The notes: generated by a model from the sequence alone, not told the origin. A stretch of 64,000 bases of DNA from DATJZG01 sp035499295 (GCA_035499295.1 DATJZG010000186.1:78793-142792), one strand, 5' to 3'. Positions 26,097 through 35,272 are shown, numbered from the stretch's first letter. Program-made: numbers and translations.

Positions 26097-27380
26097 TTGG
26101 ACGCCTACGAGCCCTTCCTCTCGCTCGGCCTCGCGCTCGCTGCCGGCCTGCTCATCGGCCTCGAGCGGGAGCAGTCCGCCCCGAGCGAGGAATCGAGGGT
26201 GTCCTTCCTCGGCGGAGCCCGCACCCATCCCTTGGTGGCCCTCGCCTCCGGGCTCGCCATGCTGCTCTCCCGGCAGCTCGGGCCGGTGGTGCTCGTCGTC
26301 GCCTTCGCCTCGCTCCTGCTCTTCCTCGTCGTCGCCTACGCCGACTCCATCCGCAGGAAGGCCGACCGGGGGTTCACCTCTGAGGTCGCCTTCCTGGTGA
26401 GCTTCCTTCTCGGGGCGCTCGCGCTCTCGGAGCGGATCGTCCAGCCGACCGGGCGCCGGGTGGTGATGGTGCTCGGGACGGCCGTGGTCGCGACCGTCCT
26501 CCTCTCCTCCCGGCCGGTCTTGCAGCCGCTCATGCGCCAGGTATCCCGCGAGGACCTCGTCTCCGCCCTCAAGTTCCTCATCGTGGCGGTGCTGCTCGTG
26601 CCCCTCCTGCCGGACCAGCCCTTCGGCCCCTACGGGGTGCTCAACCTGAGGGTGATCGGCTGGATGATGCTCCTCGTCACCGGGGTGAGCTTCCTTGGCT
26701 ATGCCGCCACCCGGCTCCTCGGGCCCGAGCGGGGTCTAGGGATCACCGGCTTCGTGGGAGGCCTCGTGTCCTCTACCGCGGTGACGCTGGAGATGTCGCG
26801 GCGGGCGCGCCAGGAGCCGAGCCTCGCGCGCCCGGCTGCCCTGGCGGTGGTGCTCGCCTCCTCCATCGTCTTTCTGCGGGTGGAGGTGGTGGTGGCCATC
26901 GTGAACCCGGTGCTGGCGGAGGCGCTCGCCCTGCCCATGATGGGGATGGCCGGGGCCGGGTTGCTCAGCAGCCTCCTCCTCAGGCCTCGCCGCGGCGCGC
27001 GGGGCGCGACCGGGGAGGTGAAGCTGAAGAGCCCGGTCAGCCTCTCGGCCGCCTTCGAGTTCGCCCTCCTCTTCGCACTCGTCATCGTCGGGTCCAAGGC
27101 GGCGAGCTCTCTCGGGCGCTCCGGCGTCTACCTGGCGGCGCTCGCGGCCGGCACCGCCGACATGGACGCCATCTCGCTGTCCATGGCCGACCTCTCCCGT
27201 GGCCAGGTCGCACTGCCGGTGGCGGTGACGGCGGTCTACCTCGCCGGCGCCATGAACACCCTGGTGAAGGGGGGAGTGTCGCTCGCGCTCGGGGGCTGGG
27301 CCCTCGCGCGCTACCTGGCGCTCGCCTTCCTCGCCATCGTGGCGGTGGGCGGCCTCGCCCTCGTCGCCGTGTGGCGCTAG
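26097..27380 (+). CDS. MgtC/SapB-like integral membrane protein (DUF4010)
   Basis: 427 residues from a TTG start with ribosome site GGCGGGAA. The N-terminal part is MgtC/SapB-like (LGLALAAGLLIGLEREQS, GGARTHPLVAL), and the C-terminal part is the DUF4010 domain (GLVSSTAVTLEMSRRA, AGTADMDAISLSM, NTLVKGG). About twelve membrane helices are predicted. The function of this full-length class is not established; ion or metabolite transport is likely. It is followed by an antiporter gene whose start lies 2 bases after its stop. Confidence 0.85.
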   Translation: MDAYEPFLSLGLALAAGLLIGLEREQSAPSEESRVSFLGGARTHPLVALASGLAMLLSRQLGPVVLVVAFASLLLFLVVAYADSIRRKADRGFTSEVAFLVSFLLGALALSERIVQPTGRRVVMVLGTAVVATVLLSSRPVLQPLMRQVSREDLVSALKFLIVAVLLVPLLPDQPFGPYGVLNLRVIGWMMLLVTGVSFLGYAATRLLGPERGLGITGFVGGLVSSTAVTLEMSRRARQEPSLARPAALAVVLASSIVFLRVEVVVAIVNPVLAEALALPMMGMAGAGLLSSLLLRPRRGARGATGEVKLKSPVSLSAAFEFALLFALVIVGSKAASSLGRSGVYLAALAAGTADMDAISLSMADLSRGQVALPVAVTAVYLAGAMNTLVKGGVSLALGGWALARYLALAFLAIVAVGGLALVAVWR

Positions 27381-27382
27381 CC

Positions 27383-28861
27383 ATGCTCTCCGGGGAGCCC
27401 TTCGCCACCGCGCTCCTCATCTCCACCGCCGGCATCCTGCTGGCAGCGAGCGTGGTGTTCTCCGGCGCCACCCGCAGGCTGGGGATGCCGGTGGGACTCG
27501 TCTTCGTCGCCATCGGCCTCCTCGCCGGATCGGAGGGCCTGGGCGGCCTGCGCTTCGACGACTACGGCTTCGCCTGGCGGGTCGGGACGGTGGCGCTCGC
27601 CCTCATCCTCTTCGACGGCGGGCTCAACACCCCGCTCGCCTCCTTCCGGGTGGCGTTGGCGCCGGCCTCCGTTCTCGCCACCGCCGGGGTGGTGGGGACG
27701 GCGGTCTTGTTCGGCGCCGTGGCCCACGTGCTCGGGTTCCCGTGGCGGCAGGCACTCCTCCTCGGGGCGGTGGTCTCCTCCACCGACTCGGCGGCGGTCT
27801 TCTCCATTCTGCGGACGAGCGGGATCCAGCTGAAGCGCCGGGTGGGGGCGACGCTGGAGCTCGAGTCCGGCCTCAACGACCCGATGGCGGTGATCCTCAC
27901 CACCACCTGCACCGAGATCCTCGTCACCGGCCGCCCGCTCGGGGCGGCGACCTTCCTCGAGCTGCTGCTGAAGCTCGTGGGCGGCGCAGCCGCCGGGCTC
28001 GCCATCGGGTGGGCCGGACGTTTCCTCCTCGCGCGCGTTCAGCTGCCCGCCGGGGGCCTCTATCCGGTCCTCACCACGGCGCTCGCGCTCCTCGCCTTCG
28101 GGATCCCGGAGCTCCTTCGCGGCAGCGGCTTCCTGGCGGTGTTCCTCGCCGCGGTCGTCATCGGCAACGGCCCGCTCCCGTTCAAGGGGGGCGTGTTGCG
28201 GGCCCACGACGCCGGCGCCTGGTTCCTCCAGGTCTCGATGTTCCTCCTCCTCGGGCTCCTCGCCTTCCCGTCGCGGCTCCTCACCGCCGGCGTCGCCGGC
28301 CTCCTGCTCGGGTTCGTGCTGCTCCTCGTTCGGCCACTCGTCGTCGTGCCGCTCCTGTGGCCGTTCCACTACCGCGTCACGGAGATGGCGTACGTCGGGT
28401 GGGTGGGGCTGCGCGGGGCGGTGCCCATCATCCTGGCCATCGTTCCGGTGCTGGCCCGGGCCCCGGGGGCGGAGCGCATCTTCGACGTCGTCTTCTTCGT
28501 GGTGCTCGTGAACACCGTGGTGCAGGGACTCACCGTGCGGCGGGGTGCGCGGAGGCTCAACCTCCAGACGGCGCGTCCCCCGCCCCCCCAGGGGCTCGTC
28601 GAGATCTCTCCCAGCCGGCCGCTGGAAGCGGCCATCGAGGTCTTCTACGTGGACCCGAGGTCGGCGGTTGCCGGCTCGAGCCTGGCCGAGCTGCCACCGT
28701 TCCCGGCCGGCTCGGCGGTGCTCATGGTCCTGCGCGGCGACGACCTCTTGCCCGCTCGCGGCCCCACCATCCTCTCGCCCGGCGACCACGTCTACCTGCT
28801 CACCCGGCCGGAGGACCAGGGCTTCGTGCGGCTCCTCTTCGGCGAGGCCGAGGAAGGCTGA
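27383..28861 (+). CDS. K+/H+ (or Na+/H+) antiporter, NhaP2/CvrA type, with TrkA-C domain
   Basis: 492 residues from the ATG; an in-frame GTG 12 bases upstream overlaps the previous gene. The CPA1 transporter core has FDGGLNTPL, the conserved SSTDSAAVFSILR and ELESGLNDPMAV ion-binding motifs, and VGLRGAVPIILA. A cytoplasmic TrkA-C-type domain (about 410-490; SSLAELPPFPAGSAVLMVLRG and PGDHVYLLTRPED) is probably the ligand-sensing regulator. The role is potassium efflux or pH homeostasis. Confidence 0.92.
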   Translation: MLSGEPFATALLISTAGILLAASVVFSGATRRLGMPVGLVFVAIGLLAGSEGLGGLRFDDYGFAWRVGTVALALILFDGGLNTPLASFRVALAPASVLATAGVVGTAVLFGAVAHVLGFPWRQALLLGAVVSSTDSAAVFSILRTSGIQLKRRVGATLELESGLNDPMAVILTTTCTEILVTGRPLGAATFLELLLKLVGGAAAGLAIGWAGRFLLARVQLPAGGLYPVLTTALALLAFGIPELLRGSGFLAVFLAAVVIGNGPLPFKGGVLRAHDAGAWFLQVSMFLLLGLLAFPSRLLTAGVAGLLLGFVLLLVRPLVVVPLLWPFHYRVTEMAYVGWVGLRGAVPIILAIVPVLARAPGAERIFDVVFFVVLVNTVVQGLTVRRGARRLNLQTARPPPPQGLVEISPSRPLEAAIEVFYVDPRSAVAGSSLAELPPFPAGSAVLMVLRGDDLLPARGPTILSPGDHVYLLTRPEDQGFVRLLFGEAEEG

Positions 28862-28875
28862 TTAGGAAGGTCGGG

Positions 28876-29475
28876 ATGAAGCTCTACTACGTGCCGAAGA
28901 CCCGGGCCGCGCGTGCGCGTTGGATGCTCGAGGAGCTCTCGGTCCCCTACGAACTCGTGCGGCTCGAGCCCGGAAAGGACACCCGCTCCGCCGAGCACCT
29001 CGCGCGCCAGCCGCTCGGTCACGTGCCGGTCTTGGAGGACGGGGAGAATCGCATCTTCGAGTCGGCCGCCATCTGCCTCTACCTGGCCGACAAGTACCCG
29101 GAGCGGAGGCTTTCGCCGCCCATGGGATCGGTGGAGCGAGGGCTCGTCTACCAGTGGATCTTCTTCGCCATGACGGAGCTCGAGCCACCCGTCTCCGCGC
29201 TCTCCGCCGAGTCGCGCAAGAGCGAGCCGGAGCGCAATCCCCAGGCGACGGCGGAGGCGCGCGATCGCTTCCAGAAGGCGGCCGCGGCGCTCGAGCCCGT
29301 CCTAGAGAGGCGACCGTTCCTCATCGGCACCGAGTTCGGGGTGGCCGACGTGGTGGTGGGAGCGGTGCTCGCCTGGGCGAAGGGGTACCGGCTGCCCGCC
29401 GGCCTTCCCGCGGTCGAGGCCTACGTCGAGCGCCTTCTCGCCCGGCCCGCCTGGCAGCGGGCGCGGGCCGATTAG
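28876..29475 (+). CDS. Glutathione S-transferase family protein
   Basis: 199 residues, a thioredoxin-like N-terminal domain (about 1-78) with the cis-Pro in HVPVLEDG and the Glu-Ser in FESAAICLYLADKYPE, followed by an all-alpha C-terminal domain (about 90-195). It is of normal length. It would conjugate or reduce substrates with glutathione or a similar thiol in the cytosol. It follows the antiporter by 14 bases, but no functional link is evident. Confidence 0.92.
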   Translation: MKLYYVPKTRAARARWMLEELSVPYELVRLEPGKDTRSAEHLARQPLGHVPVLEDGENRIFESAAICLYLADKYPERRLSPPMGSVERGLVYQWIFFAMTELEPPVSALSAESRKSEPERNPQATAEARDRFQKAAAALEPVLERRPFLIGTEFGVADVVVGAVLAWAKGYRLPAGLPAVEAYVERLLARPAWQRARAD

Positions 29476-29494
29476 CATGCGCGGGGGGTCCCAC

Positions 29495-29893
29495 ATGTCG
29501 CCTGAGGAGATCGAAGTCCTCGAGGCCAATTCCGCCTTCTACCGGGCCTTCGCCGAGCGCGACCTGGCGGCGATGGACGACCTCTGGGCGCGCGAGTCCC
29601 CGGTGGCCTGCGTGCACCCGGGCTGGGACGCGCTCCGGGGCCGCGAGGCGGTGATGGAGAGCTGGAGCGGAATCCTGGGCGGCGACGCGCCGCGCATCGC
29701 CTGCATCGCGGCCTCGGCGCACGTGCTCGGCTCGACCGCCTTCGTGGTCTGCGGCGAGCGCATCCCTGCCGGGCCGGTCCTCGTCGCCACGAACGTCTTC
29801 GTGCGGGAGCGCCGCGGCTGGAAGCTGTGTCACCACCAGGCGGGGATGGTGGCGCGGCCGAGCGCCGAGCCGCTCCCGGGCGCGAAGGCCTGA
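29495..29893 (+). CDS. NTF2-like / SnoaL-type small protein (DUF4440-like)
   Basis: 132 residues from the ATG preceded by a G-rich ribosome site; an upstream ATG at 29477 in frame is also possible. The sequence matches the NTF2-like cone fold: LEANSAFYRAFAERDLAAMDDLWA, VACVHPGWDALRGREAVMESW and the last strand WKLCHHQAGMVA. Bacterial relatives with this sequence are mostly uncharacterised ketosteroid isomerase-like proteins. It follows the GST gene and may be cotranscribed. Confidence 0.82.
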   Translation: MSPEEIEVLEANSAFYRAFAERDLAAMDDLWARESPVACVHPGWDALRGREAVMESWSGILGGDAPRIACIAASAHVLGSTAFVVCGERIPAGPVLVATNVFVRERRGWKLCHHQAGMVARPSAEPLPGAKA

Positions 29894-29954
29894 TCCTTCG
29901 ACGCCCGCAGGCGGCGAGTGCTAGCATTGACCCCTGCGGAGAAGGGGGGCTTCG

Positions 29955-30395
29955 GTGGACTGGTGGATGTGGATCCTGCTGGGAGTGACGTTGCTCGCCG
30001 TCGAGATCGTCACCTCCGGTGCCCTCTTCGCGCTCTTCTTCGGGGCGTCTGCCCTGGTGGTGTCGGCACTCTCCGGCGCCGGGCTGGGGCCCGCCTGGGT
30101 GCAGTGGCTCGTCTTCGCCGGCCTGGGAGTGGTGCTCCTCGTGGGCCTCCGCCGCCGCGTGGCCCGGCAGCTCGGCCGCCCGCGCCCGCCCTTGGACGGG
30201 TTGGTGGGCGAGGCGGCGTTTCCCCTGGAGGACCTGTCGCCGGGCGCCACCGGCAAGGCGGAGCTCCGCGGCGTTCCCTGGACCGCGACCAACGCCAGCC
30301 CGGTCCCGCTCGCGCGCGGCCAGCGGTGCCGGGTGGACCGCGTGGCAGACATCCGCATCTACATCCGACCGGAGGAGGAGGGGGGCCACTCGTGA
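29955..30395 (+). CDS. NfeD family membrane protein
   Basis: 146 residues from GTG. Two or three membrane helices (about 5-65) precede a soluble OB-fold domain (about 80-140) with GLVGEAAFPLEDLSPGATGKAELRGVPW and RVDRVADIRIYI. This short NfeD type lacks the ClpP-like protease domain. NfeD proteins function with the SPFH protein encoded next door, and here the stop overlaps the paraslipin GTG (GTGA), so they are translationally coupled. Confidence 0.93.
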   Translation: MDWWMWILLGVTLLAVEIVTSGALFALFFGASALVVSALSGAGLGPAWVQWLVFAGLGVVLLVGLRRRVARQLGRPRPPLDGLVGEAAFPLEDLSPGATGKAELRGVPWTATNASPVPLARGQRCRVDRVADIRIYIRPEEEGGHS

Positions 30396-31375
30396 TCGCA
30401 CTGGTCGTCGCCGTCGTCGTCGCCGTCTTCGTGGTGTTCGTGGTGCTTCGGACCGCGGTGGTGGTGCCCCAGCAGAGCGCCTTCGTGGTGGAGAGGCTCG
30501 GGCGCTTCAACGGGGTGCTCGACGCCGGCTTCCACATCCTGGTTCCCTTCTTCGACGTGGTTCGCTACCGGCAGACCCTGAAGGAGCAATCGATCGACAT
30601 CCCGGCCCAGGTGTGCATCACGCGCGACAACGTACAGGTGCACGTGGACGGGGTCCTCTTCCTCAAGGTGCTCGACCCGCAGCGCGCCAGCTACGGCATC
30701 GCCGACTACTACTTCGCCATCAGCCAGCTCGCCCAGACGACCCTCCGCTCGGAGATCGGGAAGATCGACCTCGACCGGACGTTCGAGGCGCGCACCCACA
30801 TCAACGCCCAGGTGGTGGAGGAGCTCGACAAGGCCACCGGCCCCTGGGGCATCAAGGTGCTGCGCTACGAGATCAAGAACATCACCCCGCCCCAGGACGT
30901 GCTCGCCGCGATGGAGAAGCAGATGCGCGCCGAGCGGGAGAAGCGCGCGGTCATCCTCGCCTCCGAGGGCGAGCGCGACGCGGCCATCAACACCGCCGAG
31001 GGGCGGAAGCAGCAGGTGATCAAGGAGTCGGAGGCCAAGCGCCAGCAGCAGATCAACGAGGCGCAGGGCCAGTCCCAGGCCATCCTGGAGGTCGCGCAGG
31101 CGACGGCCGAGGGCATCCGCAAGGTGGGCGAGGCGGTGGCGCAGCCGGGCGGAGTGGAGGCCCTGCAGCTCCGCGTCGCCGAGCAGTGGGTGAAGGAGTT
31201 CGGGAACCTCGCCAAGGCGGGCAACACCCTCGTCGTGCCCGCCACCCTCTCGGACGTCGCCTCGATGGTGGCGCTCGCGATGAAGGTAGTGCGCGGAGAC
31301 GGCGAGGCCCCTGCCGGCGCCGCCAGACCGGGAGCCCCGCGCCCGCCGCCGATGCCGAGGCCCCCCGCCCCCTGA
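30392..31375 (+). CDS. SPFH/stomatin-family protein (paraslipin)
   Basis: 327 residues. A single N-terminal membrane helix (about 2-19) leads into the SPFH domain (VVVPQQSAFVVERLGRFNGVL, YGIADYYFAISQLAQTTLRSEIG). A long coiled coil follows (about 195-260; KQMRAEREKRAVILASEGE, ESEAKRQQQINEAQGQ), and the tail is Pro/Ala rich. Such proteins form large membrane rings that organise membrane microdomains. Pairing with NfeD is the usual arrangement. Confidence 0.95.
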   Translation: MIALVVAVVVAVFVVFVVLRTAVVVPQQSAFVVERLGRFNGVLDAGFHILVPFFDVVRYRQTLKEQSIDIPAQVCITRDNVQVHVDGVLFLKVLDPQRASYGIADYYFAISQLAQTTLRSEIGKIDLDRTFEARTHINAQVVEELDKATGPWGIKVLRYEIKNITPPQDVLAAMEKQMRAEREKRAVILASEGERDAAINTAEGRKQQVIKESEAKRQQQINEAQGQSQAILEVAQATAEGIRKVGEAVAQPGGVEALQLRVAEQWVKEFGNLAKAGNTLVVPATLSDVASMVALAMKVVRGDGEAPAGAARPGAPRPPPMPRPPAP

Positions 31376-31391
31376 ACTCCCCGCGGCTCCC

Positions 31392-31420
31392 CTGGGCGCG
31401 CCGGGCGCGGGCGCGCCCAG
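31392..31420. terminator. Strong GC stem-loop between paraslipin and aldo/keto reductase genes
   Basis: CTGGGCGCGCC and GGCGCGCCCAG pair perfectly over 11 bp around a 7-base loop. It lies 17 bases after the paraslipin stop and 104 bases beyond the end of the convergent reductase gene. There is no T-run, but position and strength fit a bidirectional terminator or mRNA 3'-end protector. Confidence 0.55.
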
Positions 31421-31523
31421 CGCGGCGGGATGCGCCCTGCTCGAGCGCGATGGCGGGAATGCGGCACGCTCTCTGGGAGCGGCGCGACGGAGTCCAAAGC
31501 GGCGCCGAAGGCCCGGGAAGGCC

Positions 31524-32345
31524 TTACCGGCGGAGCTCCTCCGCCATGCGGCGGCGGAGCTTCTCGCCGGGCAGGGTGCCCGAGCCGGCGGCGAGGTTGT
31601 CGCTCAGGTGTTCCGGGTCGGAGGTCGCCGGGAGCACGCAGGTAATGCTCGGGACCGAAAGGATGAACTTCAAGAAGAACTGGCCCCAGCTCGACGCTCC
31701 GGCCTCGGCCGACCAGGGAGGGAGCGCCCGGTCCCGCACCGCCCGGAAGAGCGCTCCCTCCTCGAAGGGGCGCATCACCAGCACCGCGGTCCCGACGTCG
31801 GAGGCGCAGGGGAGGAGGCGCTTCTCCGCCTCGCGGTTGGCGAGCGAATAGGGGAGCTGGACGAAGTCCAGGCTCTCGCTCCGCAGGAGCCGCTCGAGGA
31901 GCGGGAACGAGGAGGTGGCGTAGTGGGTCACGCCCAGGTAGCGGATCCTCCCCTCCTCCTTCCAGGAGCGCAGGAGCGGCAGGTGGGTCTGCCAGTCGAG
32001 CAGGTTGTGGACCTGGAGCAGGTCGAGGCGCCGGGTCCTGAGCCGCCGCATCGACTCGCGCACCTGTGCCTCCCCGCCGGCGCGCCCCGTCGTCCACACC
32101 TTGGTGGCGAGGAAGGGCGGCGCCGGAGGTGCGGGATCGGCGAGGATGTCCCCCACCACCGACTCCGAGCGGCCGTACATGGGGGAGGAGTCGATGACTC
32201 GACCGCCTCCGGCGAGGAAGCGCCGGACGACCTCGGCGAGCGGGGCCCGCACCGACTCCTCCTTCCCGGCGTCGAACGTCTGCCAGGTGCCGAGCCCGAC
32301 GGCGGGCAGGCTCTCGTCGCTCCGGGGGATCTTGCGGCTCAGCAT
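31524..32345 (-). CDS. Aldo/keto reductase
   Basis: 273 residues forming a TIM-barrel NAD(P)H-dependent carbonyl reductase. The catalytic tetrad is visible as Asp52 and Tyr57 (IDSSPMYG), Lys82 (ATKVW) and His113 (QVHNLL). GVTHYATSSF and the C-terminal SVPSITCVLPATSD cofactor region are typical. Its substrate is unknown. It is the last gene of a minus-strand run after the Npt1-like carrier. Confidence 0.92.
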   Translation of the reverse strand: MLSRKIPRSDESLPAVGLGTWQTFDAGKEESVRAPLAEVVRRFLAGGGRVIDSSPMYGRSESVVGDILADPAPPAPPFLATKVWTTGRAGGEAQVRESMRRLRTRRLDLLQVHNLLDWQTHLPLLRSWKEEGRIRYLGVTHYATSSFPLLERLLRSESLDFVQLPYSLANREAEKRLLPCASDVGTAVLVMRPFEEGALFRAVRDRALPPWSAEAGASSWGQFFLKFILSVPSITCVLPATSDPEHLSDNLAAGSGTLPGEKLRRRMAEELRR

Positions 32346-32387
32346 GTGACCTCGCGCTCCCCCCTTCCGCCCGAGGGCGGTGCCGGC

Positions 32388-33695
32388 TCACCGCGCCTCT
32401 CGCAGCCGCTGTTCTCGGGCGAGCCAAAGCGCGAGCCCCAGGCCCAGGAGCCCCGCCGGCACTCCCGCGACCACGCTCGCGGCGATGCCGAGCCCGGCTG
32501 CGGCGAGCCCCTTCGCCAGCCACGCCGACCCGGCGTCCCCGGCGCGGTACACCACCGTGTCGATGAAGGCCTTCGATTTGTATCTCTCCTCGCGCGACAC
32601 CACGGTGAAGAGCACCTCCCGGGCCGGCCTTTCCACCGCATAGCTGGCGGCGCGGCGGAGCGCCTGCAAGACCGCCAGAACCCAGAAGGAGGGCCAGGCG
32701 GTCGCCACCGCGAAACCGGCCGTGGAGAGAGCGGGGACGAGGGCCAGCGCGGCCCAGAGCCCGAGGCGAGCGACGATGGGGCCGGTGGCGAGCGACTGGG
32801 TGAGGAGGGCGACGGCGTTCACGAGGAAGTCGACGGAGGCGAACAGCGCGGTGCGTCGGGCCGAGTCCGGCACCGCGGCCGCCACCAGCCGCGCCGTCTG
32901 GTAGTAGATGAGGGTGTTGCCGAGGCTGAAGAGCACGAGCTGGGCGGCGAGGGCGAGCAGGTAGCGGTCGCGGAAGACGAGGCCGATCCCACTCCAGGCT
33001 CCGCCCCCGACGGCCTCCCCGGCCGCGCTGCCGCGCGCCTCGAGCTCCCTCTCGAGCGAGGCCCCGCTCGCGCGAGACCACCGCACCAGCGCCGTCGCGC
33101 CCCGGGTGGCGAGTTCCAGGAGTGCGGCCGAGACGAGCAGCAGGTTGGCGACGCCGAGGGCGCCCACGAGCAGGCCGGCGCAGGCCGGCCCCGCCAGGGC
33201 GCCGGCGCTGCCGCCCGCGGCGACGAACCCGAAGAGGCGCTTCGCCTGATCGCTCGTGAAGAGGTCGGCGAGGAAGGACCAGAAGACCGACACCACGAAG
33301 AGGTTGTAGACGCTCACCCACACGAAGAAGGCGCGCGCCACCTCCCGGGGCACCACCCCCAGCCGCAGCAGGAGGTAGAAGGCGACCAGGTTGGCGAGGA
33401 AGAAGCGGTAGACGATGGGGACGGCGCGGGCTCGCGGCACCCGGGCGACGAGCTTCGAGTAGAGAGGCACCGCGACCAGCATGGCGGCCAGGGTGGCGGA
33501 GAAGTTCCAGGGCAGGTTCTCCACGCCGCCGCGGATCCCCATCTCCTCCCTCAGCGGGCGCAGGATGTAATAGCCGGAGAGGAGGCAAAAGAAGTAGAGG
33601 AAGCCGAGCACCGCCGCCCGGGCCTCTCCGGCCCGAACGTCCACGAAGCGCCGCAAGAGCGGCGCGCGAAGGTCCGAGGGGAGCTCGTCCGGCAA
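32388..33695 (-). CDS. Npt1/ATP-ADP translocase-like membrane carrier (MFS-related)
   Basis: 435 residues with about twelve helices. Features shared with the bacterial and plastid nucleotide translocase family include FLYFFCLLSGYYILRPLREEMG in helix 1 and the helix 4-5 region NLFVVSVFWSFLADLFTSDQAKRLFGF. The mid-loop (about 200-235) is hydrophilic. In free-living bacteria the substrate of these shorter members is not established, so ATP/ADP exchange should not be assumed. It sits between a GST-like gene and an aldo/keto reductase gene. Confidence 0.8.
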   Translation of the reverse strand: MPDELPSDLRAPLLRRFVDVRAGEARAAVLGFLYFFCLLSGYYILRPLREEMGIRGGVENLPWNFSATLAAMLVAVPLYSKLVARVPRARAVPIVYRFFLANLVAFYLLLRLGVVPREVARAFFVWVSVYNLFVVSVFWSFLADLFTSDQAKRLFGFVAAGGSAGALAGPACAGLLVGALGVANLLLVSAALLELATRGATALVRWSRASGASLERELEARGSAAGEAVGGGAWSGIGLVFRDRYLLALAAQLVLFSLGNTLIYYQTARLVAAAVPDSARRTALFASVDFLVNAVALLTQSLATGPIVARLGLWAALALVPALSTAGFAVATAWPSFWVLAVLQALRRAASYAVERPAREVLFTVVSREERYKSKAFIDTVVYRAGDAGSAWLAKGLAAAGLGIAASVVAGVPAGLLGLGLALWLAREQRLREAR

Positions 33696-33714
33696 GGGGG
33701 CCCTACCGAGGGCT

Positions 33715-34377
33715 TCAGTCGTCCGGGTAGAGAAGGTCGAGGTCGTGGTCGGCGAGGCGCTCGTCTCCCTGCGCGGCCTCGTCCCACTCTCGCATCGCCG
33801 GGAGGTCGAGCAGCGCCTTCAGGTAGGCCGCGGCGGCGCCGGACGGAGCGACCCCGTAGGTGCGGAAGCGGAAGGCCACCGGGGCGAAGAACGCGTCGGC
33901 GATGGTGAAGGAACCGAGCAGCATGGGGCCGCCGACCCCGAACCGCGCCCGGCTCTCGTTCCATACCCGATCGATGCGGGCGATGTCCGCCAGGATCGCC
34001 GGGGTGCGTTTCCGCTGCGGCCGGCGGGCGCGCACGTCCATCGACATCCCCTCCCGAAGCGCCGCGAAGCCCGAGTGCATCTCGGCGGAGATGCAGCGGG
34101 CCCACGCCCGGGCCCGCGGATCGGCCGGCCACAGGCCGGGGTGGCGCTCGGCCAGGTACTCGGCGATGGCGAGCGAGTCCCAGACGAGGAACCCGTCGTG
34201 ATCGAGGCAGGGCACGCGCCCGGCGGGGAGCCGCGCCATCCGAGAGCCCTTGTCGGCGTCGGGCCGCAGCGAAACGAGGTCTTCCCTGAAGGGGATGCCG
34301 GCCTGGCGCAGGAGTACCCAGGGGCGCAGCGACCAAGAGGAGTAGTTCTTGTTCCCGATGAGAAGGACGTAGCCCAC
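33715..34377 (-). CDS. Glutathione S-transferase family protein (second)
   Basis: 220 residues from GTG. The N-terminal thioredoxin-like domain has NKNYSSWSLRPWVLLRQAGIP, the cis-Pro in RVPCLDHDG and VWDSLAIAEYLAERHP; the SSWSLRPW motif is typical of YfcF/zeta-like bacterial GSTs. The helical C-terminal domain follows from about residue 90. It is transcribed with the downstream carrier gene, separated by 19 bases, and follows the MerR-TPR gene. Confidence 0.88.
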   Translation of the reverse strand: MGYVLLIGNKNYSSWSLRPWVLLRQAGIPFREDLVSLRPDADKGSRMARLPAGRVPCLDHDGFLVWDSLAIAEYLAERHPGLWPADPRARAWARCISAEMHSGFAALREGMSMDVRARRPQRKRTPAILADIARIDRVWNESRARFGVGGPMLLGSFTIADAFFAPVAFRFRTYGVAPSGAAAAYLKALLDLPAMREWDEAAQGDERLADHDLDLLYPDD

Positions 34378-34422
34378 GAGAGGAGGAAACCACGTTTCCC
34401 CGGAGGCGTCACGGCGAGGGGG

Positions 34423-35247
34423 TCACTTCGGGGGCGTCCCCCCTCGCGACAGCCTCCGCAGGGCCCGCAGGTGGACGAGGGCCGCCTCGAGCCGCCCTGT
34501 CCGCTCGCACAGCTGCGCCGCGTTGTGATGGGCGTCGACGTTCCCCGGGTCGGCCTGGAGCGCTCGCCGGTAGGCGTCGAGCGCCTCGTCGAGGCGGCCC
34601 TGGTCCTCGAGCGCCACCCCCAGGTTGTAGAGGGCGGTGGCGGCGAGGCGCCGCTCCGAGAGCGCGCGGCGGTAGTGCTCCTCGGCCGCCCGCGCGTCCC
34701 CGCCGGCGTGGAGCAGCCGTCCCAAGTCGAGATGGGCGGCGGAGTGCTCCGGGTCGAGCGCCAGCGCGCGCCGGTAGGCCTCCTGCGCCTGCTTCGGGGC
34801 CCCGTCCTCGAGGTCGCGGCCCCAGTCGTACCAACCGTCGGCGTCGAGCGAGGGGGCGCCCCGCCTCACCAGCGGCGCCACACGCGAGGCGATCTCGCGA
34901 ACCTCGAAGTCGAGGAGCGCCTGGCCGGACTCCGGGTGCCAGCGGGAGCGCCCGTCGCTCACCACCACCCGCTCCCCGTCGGCGACGATCGCCACCGACG
35001 CGAGCGCGCGCCCCTCTGGCAGCTGCGCCCGCAGCCGGCGCAGGGTGCGCCGCAGGCGGCGGGGCGGGATCCGGGCCTTGGCAAGCTCCGCCGCCGCCCG
35101 CAGGAGCACGAGCTCCTCGAATCCGAAGCGGAGCTCGCCCTGCCGCCCGCGCCGCGAGCTCACCACCCCGGCCTTCACCCAGGCGCGGACGCGAGCCTCG
35201 GGGACCTTGAGGAGCCGAGCGACGTCCCGGGTACGGTACCCCCACAT
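34423..35247 (-). CDS. MerR-type DNA-binding protein fused to TPR repeats
   Basis: 274 residues. Residues about 1-70 form a MerR winged helix (YRTRDVARLLKVPEARVRAWVK, LRFGFEELVLLRAAAEL). Residues about 135-265 form at least three TPR units (AQEAYRRALALDPEHSAAHLDLG and two related copies). The usual MerR dimerisation helix and effector domain are missing. TPR repeats may bind partner proteins. The gene begins the minus-strand run 35247-31524 and lies next to ku, but no target is evident. Confidence 0.87.
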   Translation of the reverse strand: MWGYRTRDVARLLKVPEARVRAWVKAGVVSSRRGRQGELRFGFEELVLLRAAAELAKARIPPRRLRRTLRRLRAQLPEGRALASVAIVADGERVVVSDGRSRWHPESGQALLDFEVREIASRVAPLVRRGAPSLDADGWYDWGRDLEDGAPKQAQEAYRRALALDPEHSAAHLDLGRLLHAGGDARAAEEHYRRALSERRLAATALYNLGVALEDQGRLDEALDAYRRALQADPGNVDAHHNAAQLCERTGRLEAALVHLRALRRLSRGGTPPK

Positions 35248-35272
35248 GCGCCGGGGAGCTTGGCACCGCCGG

